From Deltaproteobacteria bacterium (lineage in GTDB: Bacteria > Myxococcota_A > Polyangia > Polyangiales > Polyangiaceae), in the NCBI GenBank assembly GCA_003235365.1, contig QJWJ01000520.1:1-38370 (forward strand): a DNA stretch of 38,370 nt, in the 5' to 3' direction. Positions 30,809-38,370 of the stretch are shown here, in pieces. Position numbers and translations under genes: made by a program. The stretch's first letter is position 1; each line of letters opens with the position of its first letter. The notes beneath the pieces were generated by a model that was not told the DNA's origin, did no database searches, and saw only the letters and a program-made list of their open reading frames with translations.

Positions 30809-31398
30809 GATGCACCTGACTGAAACGGGGTTGCCCAGCGCCGAGCCATCGCACCCCAGAAGAAAGAAAAGAGTGAACTGACTCTGTCTCGATTCTACGT
30901 TTGGGTCGAGATGGAAATTCCGTACGCCGCTGTGGCCGAGAGGTTGCTCGCGTACGGAGGCACCAGATCGACGCAGACCATGATCGCCGTGTCAGGGTAG
31001 CGGACGTCCTGGGTGCGAGGGAATCACGGCAACTCCCGACGTGACGTGTACGATTCCGAGAGCTCCCGAGCGCGCGGGCTCAGCTCGGAATATCGCTCCG
31101 CGACGCGATGTAACATCGCAAACGACGTGAGCCACTGATTTCGGGGTGGGCCGAATCTCATGGGGTCCCCCCTCGACGCCACCACAACGCAAGCACTGCC
31201 ACGCTGAAACTTCCCTGGCGTTCAGCGCGTAGGGGCGGCGCGGCAGGGCTCTCCAGCCCGAAACGACCGCCGATCATATCAACGAATACGAGTCCTTACG
31301 CACTTGATCGCCGGGTCGAAGCCCACCGCTGGCAGGGCGTTCGGCGAGGACGGAGAGCCGCCGGGAGCCGCCGTTTGCGATTCGTCGCTCGTGGGGGT
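30809..31398. other. Intergenic region with a 9-bp hairpin
   Basis: About 590 bases between divergent genes with no convincing coding sequence on either strand. Next to the minus-strand gene is an A-rich stretch (around 30861-30875). At 30920-30959 a perfect 9-bp inverted repeat (TCCGTACGC and GCGTACGGA) encloses a 22-base loop. The remainder shows no repeat or gene. Promoters for both neighbours must lie here. Confidence 0.45.
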
Positions 31399-31752
31399 AT
31401 GGCGGGGGCCGTGGAAGAACCGACTTCGCAGACGCCTCACCGCGACCAATTCGGCAAACGGCTGTTCTGGACGCTGGCGATTGGCGGAGTCATCTCGCTG
31501 AGTGTCGGCTCGGCACTGTTCACCCTGAACCAAGGCCCGCTCGGCGCAAGCGGCGCTGAGGGGCCCGGCATCGTCAGCGCGACCTACACCCCGTTGCAGC
31601 CCGTGAACATCTGGCGAAACGAGAGCTGGCTCGCGGGCAAGGTACTGCGTGTCGATGGTAAACGATACTTGGTAGAGTATTCTAGCGCTGGCGTCTTCGA
31701 CGACGAGTGGGTCGACGCCAGCCGGCTGCAACCCGCGCTTTCACATCCGTGA
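31399..31752 (+). CDS. Small membrane protein with Tudor-like domain
   Basis: 117 residues from ATG 31399 (a G-run precedes it; ATG 31375 is an alternative). One membrane helix spans ~22-43 (LFWTLAIGGVISLSVGSALF). The C-terminal ~40 residues (75-112) read W-x2-GKVLRVDGKRYLVEYSSAG, then DDEWVDASRL, the pattern of Tudor/Agenet SH3-like barrels: an opening W or G-V-L, a D-G turn, a Y-x-V-x-Y strand and a closing E-W-V. In eukaryotes such domains bind methylated peptides; in bacteria their role is poorly known. It converges on the NDH-2 gene with a 13-base gap. Family membership is a pattern-based inference. Confidence 0.65.
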   Translation: MAGAVEEPTSQTPHRDQFGKRLFWTLAIGGVISLSVGSALFTLNQGPLGASGAEGPGIVSATYTPLQPVNIWRNESWLAGKVLRVDGKRYLVEYSSAGVFDDEWVDASRLQPALSHP

Positions 31753-31765
31753 CCAGGCTTCCCGT

Positions 31766-33046
31766 TCATGATGGGTAGGAGCGCCACGTCTTTTCGACGA
31801 CGAGGCGCGCTCCTCTCGAGAACGTCGCATAGGACCACGCCCACTGAATCAGCACCAGCACCCGGTTGCGAAAACCACTGAGGTAGTAGATGTGCACGAG
31901 TAGCCACGCTATCCACGCGACGAACCCAGCGAGCTTCAACGAACCGCTTTGAAGCAGCGCGCGCCGCCGACCGATCGTGGCGAGCTGCCCCTTGTCCCAA
32001 TAGCGAAATGGACGCACCTCACGCTGGCTCCGCAGCGCACGGATCAAGTCAGCAACGTAGCGTCCCTGCTGAAGAGCGACCGTGGCCACGCCGGGCAGCG
32101 GTCGCCCATCGGGTCCTTTTGCACACGCCTGATCACCTATCACGAACACTTCGGGATGGTTGACCAGGCGCAGGTGGTCGTCCACCGGCACCCGCCCCAT
32201 CCGGTCGGGTTCTGCCGGCAGCGTACGTGACAGCTCCGAGGCCTGCACCCCTGCCGCCCACAGCGCGGTGCGCGTCGCGATGCGCTCAGCACCCACGGTC
32301 ACCCCCGAACCGTCGATGTTCGTCACGCGGCTCTCGGTCCAAACCTGAACGCCCAACTTCTCCAGGTCGCGCATTGCCCGCGCCGAAAGAGCCGGCGCAA
32401 ACGACGGCAAGATGCGGGGCCCTGCTTCGATGAGGATCACGCGGGTGTGGGTCGGATCGATGTTGCGGTAGTCTTTGGCCAAGGTGAAGCGGCTCATCTC
32501 ACCGATGGCGCCAGCGAGCTCGACGCCAGTGGGGCCCGCGCCGACCACGACGAACGTCAACAGCGCTTTGCGCTCGTCGGCGTTCGCTTCCGTTTCGGCA
32601 CGTTCAAACGCACCAAGTACTCGGCGGCGGATCTCCGTTGCCTGTTCCAGAGTCTTGAGCCCGGGTGCGTGCTCTTCCCACTCGTTGTGACCGAAGTAGG
32701 CATGCTGTGCACCTGCCGCGAGTACCAACGTATCGTAGCCGAACTCTCCACGATCGGTCCGTACTCGTTTCGTCGGCACGTCGATCCCTTCGACCGACGC
32801 CTGCAGGACCGTGGTGTTCGAACTACCACTGAGCAAACTCCTGATTGGCGCCGCAATCTCGGCAGGGCTCAGCCCCGCCATGGCAACCTGATAAAGCAGG
32901 GGCTGAAACAAGTGGTGATTGCGCCGATCGATGACCAGCACCTCCAGCTCCGAGCAGCCCCCGAGGCGGCGCGCGCAGTTGAGCCCACCAAACCCACCGC
33001 CGACCACGACCACGCGGTGTCGGTCACTCGTCGAAGTCTCGTTCAC
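31766..33046 (-). CDS. ndh: Type II NADH:quinone dehydrogenase (NDH-2)
   Basis: 426 residues. The FAD-binding site is at the N-terminus (VVVVGGGFGGLNCARRL, ~12-28) and the NADH-binding Rossmann motif lies near 165-180 (FVVVGAGPTGVELAGAI). HHLFQPLLYQVA and a conserved VFVIGDQA near 300 are typical of NDH-2. The hydrophobic/amphipathic C-terminus (FVAWIAWLLVHIYYLSGF) anchors the enzyme to the inner membrane, where it passes electrons from NADH to quinone without pumping protons. GTG 33046 is the only start giving the full FAD motif. It stands alone on its strand. Confidence 0.93.
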   Translation of the reverse strand: MNETSTSDRHRVVVVGGGFGGLNCARRLGGCSELEVLVIDRRNHHLFQPLLYQVAMAGLSPAEIAAPIRSLLSGSSNTTVLQASVEGIDVPTKRVRTDRGEFGYDTLVLAAGAQHAYFGHNEWEEHAPGLKTLEQATEIRRRVLGAFERAETEANADERKALLTFVVVGAGPTGVELAGAIGEMSRFTLAKDYRNIDPTHTRVILIEAGPRILPSFAPALSARAMRDLEKLGVQVWTESRVTNIDGSGVTVGAERIATRTALWAAGVQASELSRTLPAEPDRMGRVPVDDHLRLVNHPEVFVIGDQACAKGPDGRPLPGVATVALQQGRYVADLIRALRSQREVRPFRYWDKGQLATIGRRRALLQSGSLKLAGFVAWIAWLLVHIYYLSGFRNRVLVLIQWAWSYATFSRGARLVVEKTWRSYPS

Positions 33047-33647
33047 GCGCCTGGCGTAGCGCCGGACACCTGCAACGGCTAGCCGTCATGCGGTGGTTTT
33101 CGAGTCAGCCACCCACCGCGGCGCCCGATCCACGCGCTGCGGGGCCGTGTCGAGACAGCGTCGGCGGACGCGACGTCAGTGGCCAGTTGTGAAGTCCCAA
33201 CCTCGGTTGCTAGGGTGCTGTGATGCGGGGGCTGTTTCCGGTGGATCCGAACCGCGCGGGGGAGTGCTTCCGCGGGGCGTGACGACTCCCCAGTCGAGCG
33301 CGCGCACCAGTGCTCAGACGCGCACGACAGCCAACCATGGCGGCACCCTCGTACGACAGGACCTGCACCAACGCGCCGTCATCGTCGACCAATGCCACGC
33401 TTCTTGGGCGGCACGCTAACGCCAGCTCAAATGACGTCGATCGCACGTTGGCGGCAAGGTCTGGTGACGAGCAATACCGACAACTCGAGCCGCTCAGCAC
33501 CCGTCGTCTCGCCCGATGGGCTCCACCCCTGGGCGGAGTGTCACTGCGAGGCGCGCGACGCGCAGTAGTTCAAATCCATTGACTTCACTTCCAAGCGGAC
33601 GGCGGGTGTTCAGCAACCACGGCGCAGAGACGCGACGGCAGCGCCGC
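33047..33647. other. Intergenic region upstream of NDH-2
   Basis: About 600 bases without a confident gene. A minus-strand frame from GTG 33446 to 33210 (78 residues, containing SVALVDDDGALVQVLSYEG) looks partly coding but has no ribosome-binding site and an Arg-rich end, so it is not called. The plus strand shows nothing better. It contains the promoter of the NDH-2 gene and follows the MlaE gene's end on the same strand. Confidence 0.4.
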
Positions 33648-34484
33648 TCAGCGAACGGGCCAGATCAAGAAACCGAGTTTGGTCAGCATGAAGTCTGCAA
33701 CCAGCGTGGTGATGGCGATTGCAACGACGGCAAGGGTCGTATTCTCGCCGACTCCCGCCGTCCCCGAGCGGGTACGCATCCCGAAGTGGCAGGCGCCGAT
33801 GGCTGTGATGACGCCGAAAACTGGCGCCTTCATCATTCCCGAGACATAGTCGAGAAGCGTCACCGACTGCAGTGCCGAGCTGACGAAGAACCGAGCGGGG
33901 ATGGCAAACTCGATGTCCGTGATCAGCATTGCGGCGACGAATCCCAAAGCCAGTGACACGCCGGCCAGGATCGGCATCACTACGATGCACGCGACGAGGC
34001 GCGGCACGACCAGCTTCTTGTGAGGGTCGGCGCCCAGAGCTCGAATCGCGTCCAGCTGTTCCGTCACTGCCATCGACCCCAACTCCGCGGCGATCCCTGC
34101 ACCAATGCGACTGGCCACGATAATCCCAACGAACGTCGGCGCAATCTCTTGCGCGAAACTCAACGCGACGACACGCGACGTGTACTCCATTCCGCCGAAC
34201 TTCTGCAGTCCGAACGCGAACTGCGTCGCCATTACCATGCCCATGACGACACTAGTGACGAACACGATCGGTAGCGAGGCGACTCCAAGGCGCTCGATCT
34301 GAACCAACGTCGCAGAGACCTCGAGCGGCCGCCTCGCGACGACTCTCAGCGTATTTGCGAGCAACAAAGGTCGCTTCGCCAACCTGACCGAGAAACTCGG
34401 AGACCGGCCCCCAAAGCGCTGCGCCAAATGTTGACGAGACGCCAGATCGTTCGCCCCTCGGCTGGCACCCCACACCGCCGACAT
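33648..34484 (-). CDS. MlaE-family ABC transporter permease
   Basis: 278 residues of the MlaE/YrbE family, inner-membrane subunits of phospholipid or Mce-type lipid transporters. Family blocks: FVTSVVMGMVMATQFAFGLQ near 75-95, SRIGAGIAAELGSMAVTEQL with ALG near 125-150, and a hydrophobic C-terminus (FMLTKLGFLIW). Five to six membrane segments fit the family. ATG 34484 has GGGAG upstream; the ~40-residue N-terminal extension is slightly longer than usual, and an internal start is possible. The ATPase (MlaF) and substrate-binding (MlaD/MCE) genes are not adjacent, so it would have to work with partners encoded elsewhere. Confidence 0.9.
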   Translation of the reverse strand: MSAVWGASRGANDLASRQHLAQRFGGRSPSFSVRLAKRPLLLANTLRVVARRPLEVSATLVQIERLGVASLPIVFVTSVVMGMVMATQFAFGLQKFGGMEYTSRVVALSFAQEIAPTFVGIIVASRIGAGIAAELGSMAVTEQLDAIRALGADPHKKLVVPRLVACIVVMPILAGVSLALGFVAAMLITDIEFAIPARFFVSSALQSVTLLDYVSGMMKAPVFGVITAIGACHFGMRTRSGTAGVGENTTLAVVAIAITTLVADFMLTKLGFLIWPVR

Positions 34485-34929
34485 CGGCTCCCGGCAGCCG
34501 CGTTCGCAAGTGCCCCGTCGATGATGGCTCGGTAGCAGGAGCTTTGGACGGTCCCCACCCGGTCGCCGTGGTGGTCACGAAAGCGCCTCGCCCCAGACGA
34601 ACGGTCGGGCCCTCCTGCAAGGGACGACCACGGCCGCTTCGGCATCACTCGAGAACGCGAACATGAACTCGGTGTAGACGACGGGAGGCGTTGCTGCTTC
34701 AAAAAGTGGCGCGGGTTACGCAGTCGTTGCGACCTGATCGCGAGTCCGCCAAATACGTCACAGAAGGGTCAACCCATCGCCGAGAGCGTCATCTCGCCGA
34801 GACCAAACCGCAATCAGCGGTGCGGGACAACAGACGGCTGCATTGCAGGAGCTGGGAAGGCAACTCGCAGTGGCGCACTTCCATCGTCGCGTCGGACTAG
34901 CCTGCGTTGGGATCGCTTTCCGGCAAGCG
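34485..34929. other. Intergenic region between the GH8 and MlaE genes
   Basis: 445 bases between two minus-strand genes. No frame has a ribosome-binding site plus recognisable protein content. It should hold the terminator of the GH8 gene and the promoter of mlaE. I saw no strong T-tailed hairpin. Confidence 0.45.
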
Positions 34930-36429
34930 TCACCACGAGTAGTTGAAGCGACCACCGGTCGCAAGCAGACCCAGTAAGTAAACACACTCCTGATAGTAGC
35001 GGTACTTGCCTTCTTGCTGCCAGATGTTCCAAACGTTGTTGATGAAGGTCTCGCGGCTTGGGTCATCCGACGCCAGGGCACCTGCCCCGAGCGTTGCAGT
35101 CAGAGCGGTTGAACCGCCGCCAGATGCGTTCGACCCGTCAACGTTGAACAACGAGTTGGCCACGTTGCCGTTGTTCAGGCGTGAAGCGAAGAACGCGTGC
35201 ATCTTCTCCACCTGACCCTGCATGCGCTGGTCGCCGCTGAACCACGCGTAGTCGATGGCCATGTTCAACACGACGCGCCAGGCGTCGTACTGGAAGCGCT
35301 CGTGACCGTCTCCTGGATTGCCGGAGCGAGGTTGCCCGTCGAAACTCGCATAGTCGGGGTGCAACCCCGTCGAGGGGTGAGCCGACTTCACCAAGAAATC
35401 TCGACTCACCTCAGCCAGATCGCGCCAAGTATCGGCATCGGAGCCGGGACCGTGCAAAGCAAACAGCTCGTAGAACGCGGGCAAGTGATAACTCGGATCA
35501 GTGAAGTTGTTGGAGTCACCGTACGGCACGAACACGACCTGTCGCACCCCGGGGTTGATGATGGGGCCGCGCCCATCGGCGCTGGCGGGATTGTGCAGCA
35601 GGGCGCCGGAGATGGCGTCGGCTTCTTGCTTGTAGTTGACGGCCCCACTGCTGCCCCAGCGCAAATCCGCCAGGTACAGGGCGGCGGCGAAGTATTCGTC
35701 CCCATCCGGCGCGGGAGTCGTCGTGTCCCCGAAGTTGACGCTCCAGTTGCCGGAGTTCGACGTATTCACCGAGCCCTGCCAGCGGAAGTAGTGACGCCAC
35801 GAATTGATCGGTGAGTTGGCAGAGAACTGCATGTGGGTGCGAGCAAACTTCCACAGCTTGTCGAACTGTTCCGGCATGTCCATCTGCACGGCGATCATCA
35901 TGCCGTAGGACATACCTTCGCTGCGTACGTCGTTGGAATCAGCGGCCCAAATGAACGCCATCGACGAATCTTGCGGCAGTTCGTAGTAGCAACGGTAGCC
36001 GCTGTCCGCGGTCGGGGTAGACGGTTCGTTCGTACCGATGCCGAAGAAGCGATTCACCGCTTCCTCGAGCTTTGCGTCGACCTCGCCCTGGGACTTGCCG
36101 AGCAGGCTCACGAACAAGTTCTCCGTTCCGCTTCCGCCGATCGAGGTCGGGCGCGACGCGGGCGAAGGCGTCGGGCCACTCGGAGTGGCCGCGGGAGTCG
36201 GGCTTGGCGGCGTGCCCGGTCCAGCCACGCTCGACGACGTCGAAGACATGGTACCACTGGGCGGGGAGACCGACGGACCGGGAGCGCCTCCGGGCCGATC
36301 GCCGCCGGTTTCCCCGCCGCACGCACTCAGCAGGGTCGCTGCAACCAGGACGCCAGTGAGGCGGCGCAGAGACGAAATCGGATCTATCCGTACGGATGCA
36401 GCGCGAAACGGGAAACGGAACAACGTCAT
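34930..36429 (-). CDS. Glycoside hydrolase family 8 lipoprotein, catalytic residues intact
   Basis: 499 residues. Lipobox LSAC (Cys37), a Pro/Ser/Thr/Gly linker (~38-100), then a GH8 (alpha/alpha)6 domain. The catalytic acid is Glu171 in SEGMSYGMMIAV, the conserved DGDE block is at 242-245 (APDGDEYFAAALYLADLRWG), and the catalytic base is Asp382 in YDAWRV. GH8 enzymes invert beta-1,4 linkages of cellulose, xylan or chitosan, or remove xylose from reducing ends; the motif details resemble xylan-type members but the substrate is not certain. It may sit on the cell surface through its lipid. ATG 36429 precedes a long signal; no good Shine-Dalgarno sequence is visible. The degenerate relative is at 22312-23853. 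Confidence 0.92.
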   Translation of the reverse strand: MTLFRFPFRAASVRIDPISSLRRLTGVLVAATLLSACGGETGGDRPGGAPGPSVSPPSGTMSSTSSSVAGPGTPPSPTPAATPSGPTPSPASRPTSIGGSGTENLFVSLLGKSQGEVDAKLEEAVNRFFGIGTNEPSTPTADSGYRCYYELPQDSSMAFIWAADSNDVRSEGMSYGMMIAVQMDMPEQFDKLWKFARTHMQFSANSPINSWRHYFRWQGSVNTSNSGNWSVNFGDTTTPAPDGDEYFAAALYLADLRWGSSGAVNYKQEADAISGALLHNPASADGRGPIINPGVRQVVFVPYGDSNNFTDPSYHLPAFYELFALHGPGSDADTWRDLAEVSRDFLVKSAHPSTGLHPDYASFDGQPRSGNPGDGHERFQYDAWRVVLNMAIDYAWFSGDQRMQGQVEKMHAFFASRLNNGNVANSLFNVDGSNASGGGSTALTATLGAGALASDDPSRETFINNVWNIWQQEGKYRYYQECVYLLGLLATGGRFNYSW

Positions 36430-36695
36430 GTCAAGGCGGATGTACTGGCATGCCGCCGATGCCCACGCCAACTACCAAAGGCACGAGCTGTGTCAGATCG
36501 GACGCCACTGGGCCCCTGCGATCGCTTGGTTCGCTCCGAATGACGTCGACAACCACTTCAACGACGCGAGCGTTCACAACTGTGCACCCTATCCGAACCA
36601 ACCGTCGGTGAGTGGTCCTCTCGTCGGCACGCGGCCGCGCGCCCACCGAGCCAGTTCCCACCTGAGGCTCCGATGAATCTCAGGCCGCCACCGAA

Positions 36696-37094
36696 TCATT
36701 CGGGAAGATGACAGACGGCTTCGATATCGTGACCGTCCGGGTCAATCACGAAAGCCCCATAGTAATCCGGGTGATAGTGAGCTCGGATCCCCGGTGGCCC
36801 GAAGTCTTTGCCACCTGCCTCCAGCGCCACGCGATAGAATGCATCGACCTCGGCGCGAGTGCGTGCGGTGAACGCGAGGTGGGTTGGCGTGATCACAGCC
36901 AGCTGCTCGGAGGTCTGAAAGCTCGCTGGTCCCTTGCCGATCCAAAAGTCGGGCTTGTTGTCGCGGCCGAATCCGCAAGCTTGGCCAAACTCCATGATTG
37001 GCGCAGCGCCCAACGGCGCCAACACCTTCGTATAGAAAGCCTTCGACTTCTCGTAGTCGCTGACGAACAGGCTACAGTGATCCAACAGTGACAT
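36696..37094 (-). CDS. VOC-superfamily (glyoxalase/bleomycin-resistance-type) protein
   Basis: A 132-residue single-domain VOC protein: LDHCSLFVSDYEKSKAFYTK at the N-terminus, THLAFTARTRAEVDAFY in the middle, and YYGAFVIDPDGHDIEAVCH at the end, which are the two beta-alpha-beta-beta-beta units. The metal-binding positions include an early His (His6), a mid His (~73) and a late Glu (E in DIEAV), so metal-dependent activity is possible. Members of this family range from glyoxalases to dioxygenases and resistance proteins; the substrate here is unknown. ATG 37094 has GGGAG upstream. Confidence 0.88.
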   Translation of the reverse strand: MSLLDHCSLFVSDYEKSKAFYTKVLAPLGAAPIMEFGQACGFGRDNKPDFWIGKGPASFQTSEQLAVITPTHLAFTARTRAEVDAFYRVALEAGGKDFGPPGIRAHYHPDYYGAFVIDPDGHDIEAVCHLPE

Positions 37095-37230
37095 GGTGAT
37101 ACTCCCAGAGAAATGTCGTCATGTGCCCGCACGGCGCCCAAGCGTCCTGCGGGATCCGACGTCGTTAGAACAGATCTCCCCTGATGCCGCAAGCACCGGG
37201 ACCAGGACCCCCTGTCAGACATCACAACCG

Positions 37231-37866
37231 TCAGGCCGCGGCGTGAGCCTGTTTCACAAACGCCGCAACCAAGGCGCAGTCCTTGACCGCAGGCACAACC
37301 TCGACGCCGCTGGCAACGTCGACAGCCCAGGGGCGCACAGATTTCACGGCCGCGCCCACGTTGTCGGGTCGCAATCCACCGGCGAGAATCAGTTGACGCT
37401 CCTGCGCCAACGTACCGAGAAGCGACCAATCGAAGGTATGCCCCGTCCCACCGAGAGCATCGCCGACCTTGGCGTCGACGAGTAGGCGCGGACCTCGGTA
37501 GCGCCGTGCCTCCGCGACGTCTCGAGCCGTCGCGATGCGCACGGCCTTGAAGTCAGAGCTCGGCAGACGTGCGAGCAGCTCCGGTGGCTCGCTGCCGTGA
37601 AGCTGCAGACTGTCGACGCCGCTACTCGCACGCAACTCTTCGAGTCTGTCCAACGACAGATCGGCCACAACCCCCACGACCTCGGCGCGAACACCAACGA
37701 GGTCACGGATCTGTCGTGCCAGCTGAGGAGAAACGAAGCGCTTGGAACTGGGCACGAAGTTGAGCCCTAGGAGGTCAGCACCAGCGTCGAGCGCCATCAG
37801 CGCATCCTCCGGCGTCGTGATGCCGCAAATCTTCACGCGCACCGAGCGTGACTCGGAGTCGCTCAT
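37231..37866 (-). CDS. trpF: Phosphoribosylanthranilate isomerase
   Basis: A 211-residue TIM-barrel enzyme of tryptophan synthesis that converts phosphoribosylanthranilate to CdRP. The catalytic Cys14 is in VKICGITTPEDA and the general acid Asp131 in LLVDAKVGD; phosphate-binding loops are GGTG (139-142) and DVASGVE (183-189). All are intact. ATG 37866 overlaps the stop of the upstream fni gene (ATGA), and the longer frame to 37896 lies inside fni. No other trp gene is near, so trpF is separated from its pathway and coupled to an isoprenoid gene. Confidence 0.95.
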   Translation of the reverse strand: MSDSESRSVRVKICGITTPEDALMALDAGADLLGLNFVPSSKRFVSPQLARQIRDLVGVRAEVVGVVADLSLDRLEELRASSGVDSLQLHGSEPPELLARLPSSDFKAVRIATARDVAEARRYRGPRLLVDAKVGDALGGTGHTFDWSLLGTLAQERQLILAGGLRPDNVGAAVKSVRPWAVDVASGVEVVPAVKDCALVAAFVKQAHAAA

Positions 37867-38370
37867 GACGCGCCCCCTCCCCACAACTGAGCCCAACGTG
37901 CCAACGGTTCGTCGAGCAAACGTGGCGCACTGCGCAGCTGCTTCAGATTACCCGCGCCGACGAGCAACATCGCCGTCCGAAGCTCTGCCTCAACCTGCGA
38001 CAAGTACGCGCGAGCGCCAGCTTCGCCGTCGCGTTCGAGGGCCTGAAGCACGGGGCGGGCAATTCCCACCACAGTGGCCCCGAGCGCCAGCGCTTGGGCC
38101 GCTTGCAGGCCGTTGTGAATTCCACCCGTCGCGAACACCGTCGAAAATCGACAGCGTTCCATTGCCAGTACGCTTGCGGCGGTCGGGATCCCCCAATCCC
38201 AAAACAAGTCGCCGAGTGCGCGCTGCTCGACACCCGCGCGATGGGTTTCCACCGCGACCCAGGACGTTCCACCCGCTCCCGAAACGTCCACGTGCTCAAC
38301 GCCCGCCGCCCGCAGCCGTTTGCCAACGCCAACAGACAGCCCGCACCCAGTCTCTTTGGCGACGACTGGC
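37863..38370 (-). CDS. fni: Type 2 isopentenyl-diphosphate delta-isomerase (partial, 3' part)
   Basis: The frame runs off the right edge of the window. The 168 visible C-terminal residues begin PVVAKETGCGLSVGVGKRL and continue VDVSGAGGTSWVAVE, then FATGGIHNGLQAAQALALGA, all typical of FMN-dependent type 2 isomerases (FMN and phosphate loops of the TIM barrel). The enzyme interconverts IPP and DMAPP in isoprenoid synthesis. The gene's start is outside the window. Its stop overlaps the trpF start. Confidence 0.92.
   Translation of the reverse strand, partial: PVVAKETGCGLSVGVGKRLRAAGVEHVDVSGAGGTSWVAVETHRAGVEQRALGDLFWDWGIPTAASVLAMERCRFSTVFATGGIHNGLQAAQALALGATVVGIARPVLQALERDGEAGARAYLSQVEAELRTAMLLVGAGNLKQLRSAPRLLDEPLARWAQLWGGGAS

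Noticed and set aside
30934..30947. Possible tRNA gene suggested by a D-arm-like string
   Set aside because: No acceptor stem of tRNA geometry, anticodon arm or T-arm follows, so it is not an intact tRNA.
33210..33446. Small minus-strand gene of 78 residues
   Set aside because: Part of it looks coding, but there is no ribosome-binding site, the end is Arg-rich, and no motif supports it; left as a note in the gap entry.
1..38370. CRISPR arrays, insertion sequences, prophage or integrase genes
   Set aside because: No regularly spaced direct repeats, transposase, integrase or phage structural genes were found; the only tandem repeat has three short units.

Overview
The window is high-GC DNA from a bacterium that looks like a myxobacterium (phylum Myxococcota, perhaps Polyangia). 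The grounds are: about ten lipoproteins with clear lipoboxes, several of them cysteine-rich; a cysteine-rich exported protein whose tail resembles MYXO-CTERM; FHA-GGDEF and receiver-EAL signalling proteins; and ECF sigma factors paired with single-pass membrane regulators. Taxonomy is inferred from gene style only. I saw no IS element, prophage, CRISPR array, rRNA or tRNA.

Layout. 1-4050: the end of an unidentified gene, an L,D-transpeptidase lipoprotein, a Nudix hydrolase overlapping a VWA lipoprotein, and a small membrane protein. 4223-7469: a cyclic-di-GMP module, made of an HTH/pseudo-receiver regulator divergent from an overlapping REC-EAL and FHA-GGDEF pair, followed by a small coiled-coil protein. 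7745-12489: ECF sigma factor, membrane regulator and MscS channel on the minus strand, divergent from an exported two-part protein. 12606-17408: two lipoproteins, a DUF368 (PopT-type) undecaprenyl-phosphate transporter and a large VWA lipoprotein. 17836-22266: a lipoprotein with LDL-receptor class A-like repeats, a SUMF1-fold lipoprotein, a beta-barrel protein and another exported two-part protein. 22312-25165: ECF sigma factor, membrane regulator and a glycoside hydrolase family 8 (GH8) lipoprotein whose catalytic residues are replaced. 25983-31752: GntP permease, lytic transglycosylase, two cysteine-rich secreted proteins and a Tudor-like membrane protein. 31766-38370: NDH-2, an MlaE permease, a GH8 enzyme with intact catalytic residues, a VOC protein, trpF and the 3' part of fni.

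The shared theme is the cell envelope: lipoproteins, peptidoglycan enzymes, lipid carriers, outer-membrane proteins, and sigma or second-messenger circuits that could control them. The most unusual items are: (1) the three-gene operon that puts a catalytically degenerate GH8 lipoprotein behind an ECF sigma factor and its membrane regulator, a candidate saccharide-sensing circuit; (2) LDLa-like repeats that have lost the same disulfide pair in every repeat while three keep the calcium ligands; (3) two different short sequences, each present twice, all four copies lying between convergent genes; and (4) a protein with 37 cysteines, mostly spaced C-x3-C.

Start codons are uncertain for several genes because Shine-Dalgarno sequences are often weak here. 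Each such choice is explained in its entry.
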